Of a DNA stretch of 64,000 nucleotides, positions 21,432-31,501 are shown piece after piece. The first letter of the stretch is position 1; each line of letters opens with the position of its first letter. The position numbers and the translations under genes are program-made. Under the pieces are notes generated by a model. It saw nothing but the letters and a program-made list of their open reading frames with translations. It made no database searches and was not told the origin of the DNA. Source of the stretch: an uncultured Candidatus Altimarinota bacterium (lineage in GTDB: Bacteria > Patescibacteriota > Gracilibacteria > BD1-5 > UBA6164); contig CALMJA010000025.1 of the NCBI GenBank assembly GCA_937864295.1, positions 22,944-86,943 of the forward strand. Direction: 5' to 3'.

Positions 21432-22793
21432 ATGAATGTAGATATTATTTTACAATTATTGCTTGCAATGTGACTTTGAGCACTTGTGTGAATGGAAAGA
21501 GGTATAAATGAAAAAACTAAATTACTTAGTAAATCATCTATTTCATTTTGAGATATTAGAACATTTGCACTTTTATCTTTACTTTGAGCTATGAGTACTT
21601 GGTTAACTATGGATTCAAGTAATATTTTCTTTATAGCTGGAACACTTTTTATAATATGACTTTTTATAGTAGTTTATTATTCTTATAGTATTTATAAAGA
21701 AAAACAATTTGGTTTAACTACTGAACTTGCTTCAATTGTTACATTTTTTCTTTGAGTTTTTGTTATGCTAGGTTATGTTCAAATAGCAATTATTATGTCT
21801 ATAGTTTTGACATTTTTACTTTCATCTAAAGGTTTTATAGAAAAAATACTTGAAAAAGTAAGTAGAGAAGAATTAAATAATACTATAAAATTTGCAGTTA
21901 TATCAGTAGTTGTTTTACCACTTTTACCAAATGAAAAATTTTCTATTAGTGATATTTTGACTTATATTTGATATACAAATCCTTTAAATAACTCTATTGT
22001 AAATCTAGAATTTTTAAATTTTTATTGAATCTGGTTTTTCGTAGTTTTGATGTCAGCAATTTCTTATGCTTGATATATAATGAGTAAAGTTATAGGTGAA
22101 AAATGAAGTATTTTGGCAAGTTGAGCTATTGGTTGACTTGTTTCAAGTACAGCAGTTGCTGCATCTATGTCAGAATCAAGTAAAAAAGATTTAAAAAATA
22201 CTTCTATGTATGTTGTTTCAACTCTTCTTGCTTCAACTATAATGTTTGTAAGAGTAATAATTATAGTGTTATTTTTTAATATAAATATGCTTTCTTCGAT
22301 CATTTATCCAAGTCTGTTTATGCTTTCTGGAATGGTTTTATATATGGTTTATTTCTATTATAGTTCAAAAAATAGAGAAGCATCAAATAATTCTAATTTA
22401 AGTTTTGAAGAAAAAAAATATAAGAGTCCTTTTAGTATAGTTCCTGCTTTAAAATTTGCATCATTTGTACTTTTTATCAAATTCATAGCTTGAGTTTGAG
22501 CATTATACAAAGATGTTTGGTGAGATTATTTTTTCTATGTATTATGAATTATATCATGATTAGCTGATGTAGATGCTATAAGTCAAACTATGGCAGTTGA
22601 TGCAGTTGATTGAAAAGTATGAGCTGAACTTGCAGCTATTACTATAATAATAGCTGTTATTTCAAATAATTTAGTTAAAGGTTCTATTGCTTTAAAATTC
22701 TGAGAAAGGAAATTTTGAATTTCAGTTATGATGTGATTTGTAGTTTCTATGATTATGTGAATAATTGGGATGGTGTTTTTAAAAATAGTATAG
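21432..22793 (+). CDS. MgtC/SapB N-terminal domain plus DUF4010 membrane protein
   Basis: 453 residues, about 12 membrane helices. The first 140 residues match MgtC/SapB (LLLAMGLGALVGMERGINEK). The rest is DUF4010-like, with GEKGSILASGAIGGLVSSTAVAA and GLADVDAISQTMA. Proteins of this architecture are widespread, and transport or ion homeostasis is suspected but unproven. Confidence 0.85.
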
Positions 22794-22795
22794 AT

Positions 22796-22824
22796 AAAAA
22801 GTTCTAGATTTTCTAGAACTTTTT
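22796..22824 (+). terminator. Terminator after MgtC/DUF4010 gene
   Basis: GTTCTAGA / TCTAGAAC stem with three-base loop, flanked by A5 and T5. Confidence 0.85.
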
Positions 22825-22855
22825 GTTTATATTTTTTGAAAAAAAGAGAATAATT

Positions 22856-23147
22856 TGTCCTTTTGTGATCAAAAGAGACCATTCTGTACTTTTCACATGA
22901 AAAGTACCAAAAATGCTTAAGGATTCGAACTTTCGCAGAGAATTGATTTAAGTTTTATCTCTCGTATCACGGCGAAATCTCACCCTTAAGAATCCCATTG
23001 ATACATATCGAAAGATTTTTAATGAAATTAAGATAAGATTTGCAATATAACACTCAATGCGAATTTTCATCTGTTTTGCGCTCATTGCGGATTTTTAAGG
23101 CTGCATAAGCCTTAAAGACTTTTGGTACCTTTTGGTCACAAAAGTAC
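22856..23147. repeat. Structured interspersed repeat, copy A (292 bp, inverted-repeat ends)
   Basis: This gene-free stretch lies between 22794 and 23240. Its right end (23111-23147) is an exact 37-bp inverted match to the left end of copy B (26880-26916), and its own left end is a diverged version of it. The core 22951-23013 is nearly identical to copy B 26945-27008. Possible internal stems are CTTAAGG (22916) with CCCTTAAG (22983) and TTTCGC (22931) with GGCGAAA (22971). GC is higher than in surroundings. It may be a miniature mobile element or an RNA-forming element. No coding frame was seen. Confidence 0.75.
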
Positions 23148-23181
23148 ATATAACTTTTTACAAAAGTACATATTGTTTTCT

Positions 23182-23210
23182 TTTGCCTTTAATTATATTT
23201 AAAATATAAT
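23182..23210 (+). promoter_or_regulatory. Promoter upstream of RlmL-like gene
   Basis: TTTGCC, a 17-bp spacer and TATAAT (23205-23210), 30 bases before the start codon. Confidence 0.6.
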
Positions 23211-23240
23211 CACACCATATTAATTAATAATGAAAAATAA

Positions 23241-24347
23241 ATGAAATTTGTATTATCAACAATAGCTTGAGTAGAAAGTATTGCAAAAAAAGAAATAGAA
23301 AAACAAGGTTGAGTTATAGAAGAAACTATAGATAGACTTATAACTTTTTCATGACCAGTTGAACTTATTCCTAGAATAAATTTATGGTCTAGAGTATGAA
23401 ATAAGATGTATATTTTACTAGCAGAAAAGGAAAATGTAGTTACATTTGATGAACTTTTTGATTTAGTTTCAACTATTTCTTGGAAGAGTTATTTTAAAAA
23501 AGATTTTCCTATTATGGTAAAATCAAACTCTACTAGAAGTGAGCTTTTTGCTGAAAGAACTATTCAAAGTTTGACTAAAAAAGCAATTGTAAAATCAAGA
23601 GTTTGAAATGAGGCAATAGTTGATGAAGATACTTCTTTAGAGAAAATGGAAATTTTAGTTTTAGTTATTGATAATAAAGCTAGAATTTTATTAAATACTT
23701 CTTGAAATGCTTTGCATATGAGAGGTTATAGAAGTAAAGCTTGAGAAGCTCCTATAAAAGAATCTCTTGCTGCAGCTCTTGTTTTGTTATCTGGTTGGAA
23801 ATTTAGAGAACCATTTTATGATGTTTTCTGTGGTTCTTGAACTATTGCAATTGAGGCTCTTATGCTTGCGAAAAATATAGCACCAGGACTAAAAAGAAAA
23901 TTTGCTTTTGAAAGATTATGATTAGTAAATCCTGAAATAACAGAAAATGAAAGAGTTTTAGCTAGTAAAAAACAATTTGCTTGAGAATATATAATTAGAG
24001 CAAGTGATATAGATCCTGAGATGATAGAATTAGCAAAAGAAAATGCTAGAATTGCATGATTAGGTGGAGAAATAAATTTTGAAGTAAAAGATTTTAAAGA
24101 ATACTTAGATAAACCTATTTCTTGAACTCTTGTTTCAAATCCTCCTTACGGAGAAAGATTAAAAGATGAAAATTTAAAATCTATGTACAATTCAATAGAT
24201 AAATTATTTAGACTTAATCCAGAATTAAATTGATGAATTATTTCAAGTTTTATGGAATTTGATGATTTAATTAAAAAAGAAACATACAAAAAAAGAAAAC
24301 TTTATAATGGTGGGGAAATGTGTTATTTTTGGAAGAAAAATATATAA
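23241..24347 (+). CDS. THUMP-domain rRNA methyltransferase (RlmL N-terminal/RlmK-less type)
   Basis: 368 residues. The start at 23241 is a second ATG after a possible one at 23230 that is out of frame. The N-terminal ferredoxin-like/THUMP region runs [40 protein letters not shown] joins to the methyltransferase domain with [15 protein letters not shown] (motif I) and the catalytic SNPPYGERL (NPPY). This is the layout of 23S rRNA m2G methyltransferases (RlmL/Trm14 group). Confidence 0.9.
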
Positions 24348-24362
24348 TTTTATTTTTAAAAA

Positions 24363-24695
24363 ATGGCTGAAATTTGAAGACTTTTTCCGAAAGATTTTGA
24401 TAGTAAACTAAAAACTTGAGAATATATTTTGATAGATTTTAGAACTATAGAAGAAAAAGAATATTATGGATATATTGAGTGAACACATTTTTTATACGAT
24501 GTTTATAGACCTGAAATAGTTTCACAAATTGCTTCACTTGATAAAAGTAAAAAGTATTTAATTTATTGTTTTCATTGAAACAGAACTCAAAGTGTTTTAG
24601 CTTATATGAGTGAAAATAATTTTGATCATGTTTATGATTTAGTTTGATGAATTGAATATTGGGAAAATTATGGATACAAATTAAAAAAAGACTAG
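24363..24695 (+). CDS. Rhodanese-like sulfurtransferase domain
   Basis: 110 residues, single rhodanese domain. It contains YILIDFRTIEEKEYYGYIEG and the active-site loop YCFHGNRTQSV with the catalytic Cys, then LVGGIEYWENYGY. The six-residue loop is the GlpE/PspE size. It lies 15 bases after the methyltransferase gene. It could supply persulfide sulfur; the acceptor is unknown. Confidence 0.9.
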
Positions 24696-24714
24696 AATTT
24701 CTAGTCTTTTTTTT
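24683..24714. terminator. Bidirectional terminator between rhodanese gene and minus-strand gene
   Basis: GACTAGA / TCTAGTC stem flanked by A7 and T7, sharing both TAG stops of the convergent genes. Confidence 0.88.
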
Positions 24715-25447
24715 GTAATTTACTTAGATATAAATCTACTATATCTTTTGTTAATTTTATATTTTCTAAATTATTTTCATTTGTTATTTCATCAATTTTT
24801 TCTTGTAAAAATGGAGTAACAGGTCTTCATTTCAATCATAATTCAGATATAGAATCTAAATCAATTCATCTAAAAACTTCAAATAAATATTTTACTTTTT
24901 CTATTTTATAACCTTTTGTTTTAAATTCTTTAATATCAAATTTTTTTGTACTTTGTTTGCTATTTTTTATAAACCACATTAATAATTTTTTTTGATTTTC
25001 TTCTGCAACTTTTTTCATTTTCTCTATACCATTTATTGGTTCTTGAGTTGTTGCTTTTAGTGTAGATTGTCTAGTTGTTTCATCTCTTAATTCCCAGTTT
25101 AATGCTTTTCTTATTGCTCTTGTAAATGCAGCAAATGAAGTGTAATTAAATCAATGATTATTATGATTTTCCCAAATACTTTGCATAGAAATTTTTTTTC
25201 AATAATAGATGAATGCTAAATATTTTACAGGGTCTACTTTTTCTTTATATTCACTTTCTAACCATGTTTGAAAAGATTGTAATTTTTCGTACATAACTTT
25301 TGTTCATTTACTAGCAGAAAAGTTTTCTAGAGATAATTCTATACTTGTTATATCCAAATATGCTCAAGCTCCTATGTTTAATCTTAAAGGGTTAAAGTCA
25401 CTTGGATAAGCTTCTTTTTTAAAATTTTCTTCTTCTCCTAATTTCAT
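24701..25447 (-). CDS. Hypothetical protein, unknown
   Basis: 248 residues, cytoplasmic, basic. The middle region ISMQSIWENHNNHGFNYTSF has the look of a helix-turn-helix like those in mobile nuclease or regulator proteins, and the C-terminal third is Lys/Glu-rich helical. No family recognised. The start (25445-25447) is the first ATG in frame; an upstream AT-rich stretch of 150 bases to 25598 holds nothing else I can identify. Confidence 0.6.
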
Positions 25448-25598
25448 ATAATTAATTATTGTTAAGTTTTACTTATATTATCATATGTTGAGATAAATGT
25501 AAATTATTTTAATTTTTATATTAAAACATATATGAAATATTTGTAAAGTATATAAAAATATGATATATTTATTAAAATATAATTAAATTTAGATAAAT

Positions 25599-26201
25599 AT
25601 GTTTGAATATGCAAATATAACTTGGGAATTTGTATGAATGATTGCACTTGTTTTTAATATAATTTCATACTTAGAAAAAAATGACAAGATGATGTTTATC
25701 ATGCTTGCTATATGTTCGTTTTTTTATTGAATTCATTTTTTATGATTATGACTTTTAACAGCATCAGTTATAAATTTTTTTGATGTATTTAAAAATTTAG
25801 CTGTTATAAAACACAAGAAAAACATTAAACTTTTTTCTATATTTGCTATTGTTTATGTTATTATTTGATTTGAAACAGGAAATTGAGAAATTCTTTCATA
25901 TTTATTAACATTGTGATCTATTTTATCACTTTTTGCAGCATTTTATTTCAGATGAATTTCTCTTAGAATAGTTTATTTAATAGTTACATTTATATACTTT
26001 TTTTATAGTTTTGCTTGAAATTCTATATCTTGAACTCTCACATCATTAGTTTTTATAATTACTCTTTCTTCATCTATATATGTACTTTATAGAAGAAGAT
26101 GATTTTGGTGAAAAGTTAGGTATTGTAAATATCTATTACATAGAAAATGGATAAGATTGTTTGCTTCTAGACATAGAAGACTTAAATTTTTAAGATATTA
26201 A
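25599..26201 (+). CDS. YgjV-like inner membrane protein with basic C-terminal tail
   Basis: 200 residues with about six short membrane segments, as in the YgjV family (FVGMIALVFNIISYLEKND, LGLLTASVINFFDVFKNL). The last 40 residues are rich in Arg and aromatic residues (YRRRGFWGKVRYCKYLLHRK, then FASRHRRLKFLRY), an unusual cytosolic tail. Function unknown. The next gene begins one base after its stop. Confidence 0.6.
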
Positions 26202-26202
26202 T

Positions 26203-26838
26203 ATGAAAAATACTTGATTTATGTATGATGTATCAATTAATTGAGATTCTGAAGTTTTAAAAACTCCAAGAGCACCTTGAAATACATCAATTGAAAATGA
26301 AAGATTATCTGTTGTATTACATAATTCTTATCTTTGAGATTATGTCCCAGATACAAAAATTATATCTTCAGATACACATTGATTTTTAACTCATCAAGAA
26401 TTAGTTAATTGATGAAATCATATAGATTTAGCTATTGAATCTACAAAACAAGATGTTATTGATTTACTTGAAAAATGAGTAAGGATGCAAAATGAACAAA
26501 AAATTCTTTTTGATATTTTTTGAATGCAATGAATGATAAATCTTTTCAATTATTATTTTAAATGAACAAATATTAAAAAATTTTCAGATTTATTGTTACC
26601 TGCAAATGCAAAATATTTACAATTAATGCACAATTTACCAACAGAGGCACTTGTTCAGATGAATAGTGATATAAAATCAAAACCTTTTGTTGCATATAAT
26701 ATACTTAGAGATGATAAATGAATACTTCGTTTTATAGATACAGATTATAGACCACTTGATATTTTTCATCCTTTGAATTTAGTAGGGAATTGGATTACTC
26801 AAAAGGCTTTAGCTGATATAAAGATAATAGGAAAATAA
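26203..26838 (+). CDS. Hypothetical protein, unknown
   Basis: 211 residues, soluble. It contains PRAPGNTSIENERLSVVLH, then HGFLTHQELVNGGNHIDL, and near the C-terminus FVAYNILRDDKGILRFIDTD, which faintly resembles the catalytic end of kinase-like folds. That similarity is too weak to name a function. It is translationally close (one base) to the YgjV-like gene, so the two are probably co-expressed. Confidence 0.6.
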
Positions 26839-26872
26839 AAAAACTTAGAATTTTTAAATTCTAAGTTTTTTT
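26837..26872 (+). terminator. Terminator after 26838 gene
   Basis: ACTTAGAATTT / AAATTCTAAGT stem flanked by A7 and T7. Confidence 0.88.
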
Positions 26873-26879
26873 ATTATTT

Positions 26880-27008
26880 GTACTTTTGTGACCAAAAGGT
26901 ACCAAAAGTCTTTAAGAGGAATAATTTTCGCATACAATCTACCAAGTTTTATCTTTCGTTTCACGGCGAAATATTCCCCTTAAAAATCCCATTGATACAT
27001 ATCGAAAA
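26880..27008. repeat. Structured interspersed repeat, copy B
   Basis: Starts with the 37-bp segment that is the exact reverse complement of 23111-23147 and continues into a core (26945-27008) matching copy A 22951-23013 in the same orientation. Stem TTTAAG-A-GGAATA-A-TTTTCGC (26911-26931) can pair with GGCGAAA-TATTCC-CCTTAAA (26965-26984). Relative to copy A the stem bases differ but pairing is kept. The right terminal repeat seen in copy A is missing, and the copy abuts the stop of the following minus-strand gene. Confidence 0.75.
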
Positions 27009-27011
27009 TTC

Positions 27012-27689
27012 TTAACTTTTAATTTCAATAAATATTATTTTATCTCTTTTATTTTCTATTGTATTTTCTAATATTTCTTTTTTCTTTTCATAATAAATAT
27101 CCATATTTTTTTCTTTATCATAATCTATAATATTTATATTGAATAAAACTATAAATAAAAAATCCCGTTTAGGCAAATAACTATTTATTTTATCAGGAAT
27201 AGTTTTTAATGCTTGCATATTCGTTGGTCATTTTATTTCAATTGCAATATTATCAATTATTATATCTGGTCTAGAGTAATCAATTGATTTTTCTATATCT
27301 AGATTTGGATAATTATTTTTTAAATATCAAGCTAATTCTATTTGATAAGGTTCTTCATGATTATAACTTCTTAATGGTTTAAATCCTCTAATTTTTTCTT
27401 CTATTTCTAATATCAATTGAGGGAATTTTTCTTTTTGTTCTTCTATTATAATTTTCTTTTTTTTCTTTTTATAAATTATTATTAAAACAATAGATATAAT
27501 TAATATTGGTATAAAAATTTTTGTTAGTAATAATATATTATCTATATTTGGTTTAATATAGTTGTTATATATTCAATAAAATCATAATAAAAATATCATT
27601 ATAACTATTGCAATTAATTTTGTTTCAGCATCATCTTGTTTTTTGCTTTTATAATTATTTCTTTTTTTGTAATATTTTTTATAAGCCAT
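27012..27689 (-). CDS. Membrane-anchored PD-(D/E)xK nuclease-like protein
   Basis: 225 residues. A lysine-rich N-terminus is followed by two membrane segments (around residues 25-45 and 58-75), then a soluble domain. The run PYQIELAWYLKNNYPNLDIE, SRPDIIIDNIAIEIKGPT has the D-x(n)-ExK spacing of restriction-endonuclease-like folds, with an early Glu in QIE. It may be a recombination or repair nuclease or an inactive relative. The nuclease assignment rests on motif spacing only. Confidence 0.6.
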
Positions 27690-27691
27690 AA

Positions 27692-27731
27692 AAAAATGTT
27701 ATTATTAAATTTAATTAATAATAACATTTTT
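27692..27731 (-). terminator. dnaK terminator
   Basis: 17-bp stem AAAAATGTTATTATTAA / TTAATAATAACATTTTT with six-base loop, downstream of dnaK on the minus strand. Confidence 0.88.
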
Positions 27732-27748
27732 ATTTATTTTTTGCAAAA

Positions 27749-29632
27749 TTACACTCTCGTAGTATTTCCATCAGTTTCCACTTCTCAATCAACTACTCAA
27801 TCATCATTTTTAGGTGCTTCTTGTGCTCCTGGTTGAGAGTATAATTTTTGTCCTACTTTCATCATTTCATCACTTAATTCTTTGCTTGTAGATTCTAATT
27901 CATCTTTACTAGCATCAGATTTAGCTAACACTTCTTTTACTTTTGATACTTTTTCTTCTACAGATTTTTTGTCAGCATCATCTATTTTATCAGCATTATC
28001 TCTAATCATTTTTTCAGCTTGTGCAACTGCACTATCAGCATGATTTCTAGCATCTACACCTTCTTTTTTCTTTTTATCTTCTTCTTTTTTTGCTTCAGCT
28101 TCTTTTACAAGTCTATCAACTTCAGCATTATCCATACCAGTTGAACCTTGTATAGTTATGTGTTGTTCTTTTCCTGTACCTTTATCTTTAGCTTTTACTT
28201 TAAGTATTCAGTTTGCATCTATATCAAAACTTACTTCAATTTGAGGAACTCATCTTGGAGCTGGTGCAATACCATCAAGCATAAATTTACCCAGTGGTTT
28301 ATTATCTGCAGCCATTTCTCTTTCTCATTGTAATATATGAATTTCAACACTTGGTTGATTATCTACAGCAGTTGAAAATGTTTCAGTTTTGTTAGCTGGA
28401 ATTGTAGTATTTCTAGTAATCATAGCTGTTCTAACTCAACCCATAGTTTCTATACCAATAGTAAGAGGGATAACATCTAATAATAATACATCAGTTACAT
28501 CTCAACCAATAATTCCGGCTTGAATAGCAGCTCAAAGAGCAACAGCTTCATCTGGATTTATTCAAGCATTTGGTTTTTTTCCAAAAAATGCTTCTACTTT
28601 TGATACTACAAGTGGAACTCTAGTTGATCCTCAAACAAGTAAAACTTGGTCTAAATCACTAGCTTTTAATTTTGCATCTTCTAATACTTTTTTACAAGGA
28701 GTTAAAGATTTTTCAACTAAATCAGCAATTAATTCTTCAAATTTTGTTCTAGTAATTGTCATCATTAAGTTTTTTGGACCACTAGAATCAACAGTTATAT
28801 ATGGTAGGTTTATATCATAACTAGTTGTACTAGATAATTCTTTTTTAGCTTTTTCCGCTTCATCTCTTACTCTTTGAAGAGCCATTGGGTCATTTCTTAA
28901 ATCAATTGCTTGTTCTTTTCTAAATTCATCAATTATGAAGTCAGTTATTTTTTTATCAAAATCATCTCAACCTAGGTGAGTATCTCAGTTTGTTGCTAAT
29001 ACTTCAAAAGTACCTTCTTCAGATAATTCAAGAATTGATATATCAAAAGTACCTCCTCATAAATCATAAACTGCAATTTTTTCATTTTTACCTTTTCAAG
29101 CACCATAAGATAGAGCAGCAGCAGTAGGTTCATTTACAATTCTTTTTACTTCAAGTCCAGCAATTTTTCAAGCATTTATTGTAGCTTGTCTTTGATCATC
29201 ATTAAAATATGCAGGAACAGTAATAACTGCTTCAGTTACAGTTTGTCCTAAAAATTTTTCAGCATCTTCTTTTATTTTCATCAAAACATGAGCACCAATT
29301 TCTTCAGGTCTTACTTCTTTACCATCAAATTTAATCAAAGCTTCACCATTTTTACCTTTAACTACTTCAAAAGGTACATTTTTAATTTCATCAAGTACTT
29401 CATCATATTTTCTACCAATAAATCTTTTAGCAGAAAAAATAGTTCCAGCATGATTTGTGATAGCTTGTCTTTTAGCTGGAGTACCAACTATAATATTTCC
29501 ATCTTTATGAGCAACTATACTAGGAGTTGTTCTATTTCATTCTGCATTTGGTATAACTTTTGCTTCTCAACCTTCCATAAAAGCAACACAAGAGTTAGTA
29601 GTTCATAAATCTATTCAAATAATTTTTCCCAT
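27749..29632 (-). CDS. dnaK: Chaperone DnaK (Hsp70)
   Basis: 627 residues. Starts [20 protein letters not shown]. The nucleotide-binding domain has [17 protein letters not shown] and [13 protein letters not shown]; the linker is [14 protein letters not shown]; the C-terminal lid is charged and helical, ending in an acidic tail. ATP-driven folding chaperone. dnaJ and grpE are not adjacent. A promoter and a CIRCE-like site lie upstream. Confidence 0.98.
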
Positions 29633-29688
29633 ATTCAAAAAATTAAGTTTTAAAGTATTTTAGTGTCATTTTTATATGACTTGCATAT

Positions 29689-29716
29689 ATATTATCAAAT
29701 TATTTTTTAATGTCAA
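29689..29716 (-). promoter_or_regulatory. dnaK promoter
   Basis: On the minus strand TTGACA (29711-29716), a 16-bp spacer and TAATAT (29689-29694), about 57 bases before the start codon. Confidence 0.6.
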
Positions 29717-29722
29717 AACTTT

Positions 29723-29749
29723 TTAGCACTTTTTTACATTATGTGCTAA
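29723..29749. promoter_or_regulatory. CIRCE-like HrcA operator
   Basis: TTAGCACTT-N9-ATGTGCTAA fits the CIRCE consensus TTAGCACTC-N9-GAGTGCTAA apart from the innermost one or two bases of each arm. It lies upstream of dnaK, 6 bases beyond the -35 box, and between that promoter and a divergent one. HrcA is the known repressor for CIRCE; it is not in this window. Confidence 0.8.
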
Positions 29750-29760
29750 CTATCTAATTT

Positions 29761-29789
29761 TTGTGTTTTAAAATATACTATGATATAAT
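29761..29789 (+). promoter_or_regulatory. Promoter of small plus-strand gene
   Basis: TTGTGT, 17-bp spacer and TATAAT (29784-29789), 30 bases before the ATG at 29819. Confidence 0.65.
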
Positions 29790-29818
29790 TTATTTAACTT
29801 AATATTTTATATGAAATT

Positions 29819-29944
29819 ATGGATGAATTAAATATAGAAAATGAATGAACTTCACTTCAAGATATACAATTTTCAAATGAATTTGATAAATATGTTTATT
29901 ATTTAGAACAAAAAAGAAAACAAATTGACGATTTGATAAATTAA
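29819..29944 (+). CDS. Small acidic protein divergent from dnaK
   Basis: 41 residues, starting MDELNIENEGTSLQDIQF with one TGA glycine and a helical Lys/Gln-rich C-terminus. It has its own promoter and a perfect terminator. It shares the intergenic region with dnaK and the CIRCE-like site, so heat regulation is possible. A nearby ATG at 29811 is out of frame. No family recognised; the small-RNA alternative cannot be excluded. Confidence 0.55.
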
Positions 29945-29969
29945 AAAGCACGCCTAGGCGTGCTTTTTT
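29943..29969. terminator. Perfect GC-rich terminator
   Basis: AAAAAGCACGCC-TA-GGCGTGCTTTTTT, the strongest hairpin in the window, serving the small plus-strand gene and the minus-strand gene at 29989-30294. Confidence 0.92.
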
Positions 29970-29988
29970 GTTTCTGATAGAAATAGAC

Positions 29989-30294
29989 TCAGGCGGGAAA
30001 AAGGCTTAGTTGTGTACCAGCCAATTCCTCAAGAGCTATTTCTTCTCTTCTCCTTTTTTCTGCTTCTTTTCTTGCTTTCATCATCGCAATTTTTTCTTGC
30101 AAAACAGCAATGATTTGTTTTTTCCTTTCTTGTTGTTCAATCGTCAAATTTGACGATTTACAAAGTTCAGAATACTCTGTGTAAAGACATGAAGCCTCAT
30201 GATCTTCTTTACACAAAGTATCGATGTTGCCACCTGGTAAGGGAAGTGAAAAACCCCAACCAAAGATTGCAAGTCGTGCCTGTTTCCCGGACAT
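29989..30294 (-). CDS. Foreign-looking small protein that ends at TGA
   Basis: 101 residues in the standard reading: GWGFSLPLPGGNIDTLC near the N-terminus, then a long charged coiled-coil helix (KARKEAEKRRREEIALEELA) and an end ...SLFPA followed by TGA at 29989-29991. All internal glycines are GGN and several codons are GC-rich. If TGA is Gly here too, the protein gains 16 residues and stops at TAA 29941-29943, inside the terminator stem. No family recognised. Composition and stop use suggest origin from a standard-code genome. Confidence 0.5.
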   Translation of the reverse strand: MSGKQARLAIFGWGFSLPLPGGNIDTLCKEDHEASCLYTEYSELCKSSNLTIEQQERKKQIIAVLQEKIAMMKARKEAEKRRREEIALEELAGTQLSLFPA

Positions 30295-30433
30295 TTTGTA
30301 CCCCCAAAGGTTAGAAAAAAAGTACTTATTTTATATATCAAAAAAATAAAAAGTCAATGTTAATTTTTATTAATATTTATTATTTTTATATTTTGAGTAC
30401 AATAATAAAAGTATAATAATTATTATTGTAAAA

Positions 30434-30886
30434 ATGATTAAAATAATTAGTTTCGTTGATAGTTTTAAACATTATGAAGAACCTATAAAAGAGTTTCAAA
30501 AGAGATTATGAAATTTTGTAGATTTTGTTAAAATAAAACCTAGTAAAAGGTCAGAAATAAATGAAATAATAAGCGAAGAAACTATAGAACTAAAAAAATA
30601 TTTAGAAAAAACAAAAGGGTATAAAGTACTTCTTTATATAGATAGTAAAACAATGGATACTATTGAATTTTCTAAATTTATAGAAGAAAAACAAATGAAA
30701 TATAGTGATATAGTCTTTATTATATGATGAGCATATTGAGTTGATTATGAAACAATAAAAGAACAAATTGATTTTAAAATATCACTTTCACCTATGACAT
30801 TTCCTCATGCACAAGCTATAATGATGCTTTTTGAACAAATATATAGAGCGAAATGCATAAAATCTGGAGTGAAATATCATCATTAA
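30434..30886 (+). CDS. rlmH: Ribosomal RNA large subunit methyltransferase H
   Basis: 150 residues, the normal size. The SPOUT signature is present: IVFIIGGAYGVDYE (the GG-PYG motif, here with AYG) and SLSPMTFPHAQAIMMLFEQI, ending KYHH. It methylates pseudouridine 1915 of 23S rRNA. The Ala in place of Pro in the G-A-Y-G loop is a small deviation. Confidence 0.92.
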
Positions 30887-30913
30887 AATATATAATCAAA
30901 AAAATTATTAAAT

Positions 30914-30938
30914 TGTCACTTTTTTTTATTTTCTCGTT
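30914..30938 (+). promoter_or_regulatory. ECF-type promoter of the sigma operon
   Basis: TGTCAC (30914-30919), 15 bases, CGTT (30935-30938), ten bases before the sigma gene start. The same TTGTCACTTTTTT...CGTT arrangement recurs at 32407 upstream of the beta-propeller gene, and nowhere else that I noticed. Confidence 0.6.
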
Positions 30939-30947
30939 ATATTGCAT

Positions 30948-31499
30948 ATGGAAGATCTAAAAATTATGCAAAAATGTTTAGATTGAGATCTAAATTATTT
31001 TTGAAATATATATGATAAATATATAGATAAAATACACAATTTTGTTTATATAAAAACAACAAATAAGGAGGTTACTGAAGATATTGTCAGTGATGTTTTT
31101 CTAAGCGCTTTAAAAAATATTAATTCTTTTAAAATAGAGGATTGATCAAGTGTGCAAGCTTGGCTTTATAAAATTGCATATAATAAAGTAATAGATTTTT
31201 ATAGAACAAATAAAGAACCTGAAGATGTTTGAGATTGTTTAGAAATGTCTTGTAATAGTGATTTTTCTCAAGATATTGATAATAAAGATAAATTGAAAGA
31301 GGTTTTTAAATATTTAGAGACAATTAAAAAAGAACATAGAGATATACTTGTTTATAGGATTTGGGATGATCTATCTTATAAAGAAATATCTGATATTACA
31401 TGACTTAGTGTTGATAATTGTAAAAAGATAGTTTCTAGAACTCTAAAAACTATAAGTGCAAATTTTGTTTTACTTATTATGATTTTACTAATTTTATAA
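30948..31499 (+). CDS. ECF-type RNA polymerase sigma factor
   Basis: 183 residues. Region 2 includes TEDIVSDVFLSALKNINSF and SVQAWLYKIAYNKVIDFYR (the 2.4-like recognition part). Region 4 includes DILVYRIWDDLSYKEISDIT then LSVDNCKKIVSRTLK. A hydrophobic C-terminal tail FVLLIMILLIL is unusual and may be a membrane anchor. The anti-sigma-like gene follows two bases later. Confidence 0.88.
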
Positions 31500-31501
31500 A
31501 A

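Noticed and set aside
22916..22990. tRNA gene (ATTCGAAC-like T-arm)
   Set aside because: No acceptor stem, anticodon arm or cloverleaf; it belongs to the repeat element.
27636..28333. Plus-strand ORFs opposite dnaK and nuclease-like gene
   Set aside because: Shadows, rich in Ser/Phe/Tyr as expected for antisense of Lys/Glu-rich genes.
30144..30341. Second minus-strand ORF overlapping 29989-30294
   Set aside because: Different frame, no start signal, no conserved pattern.
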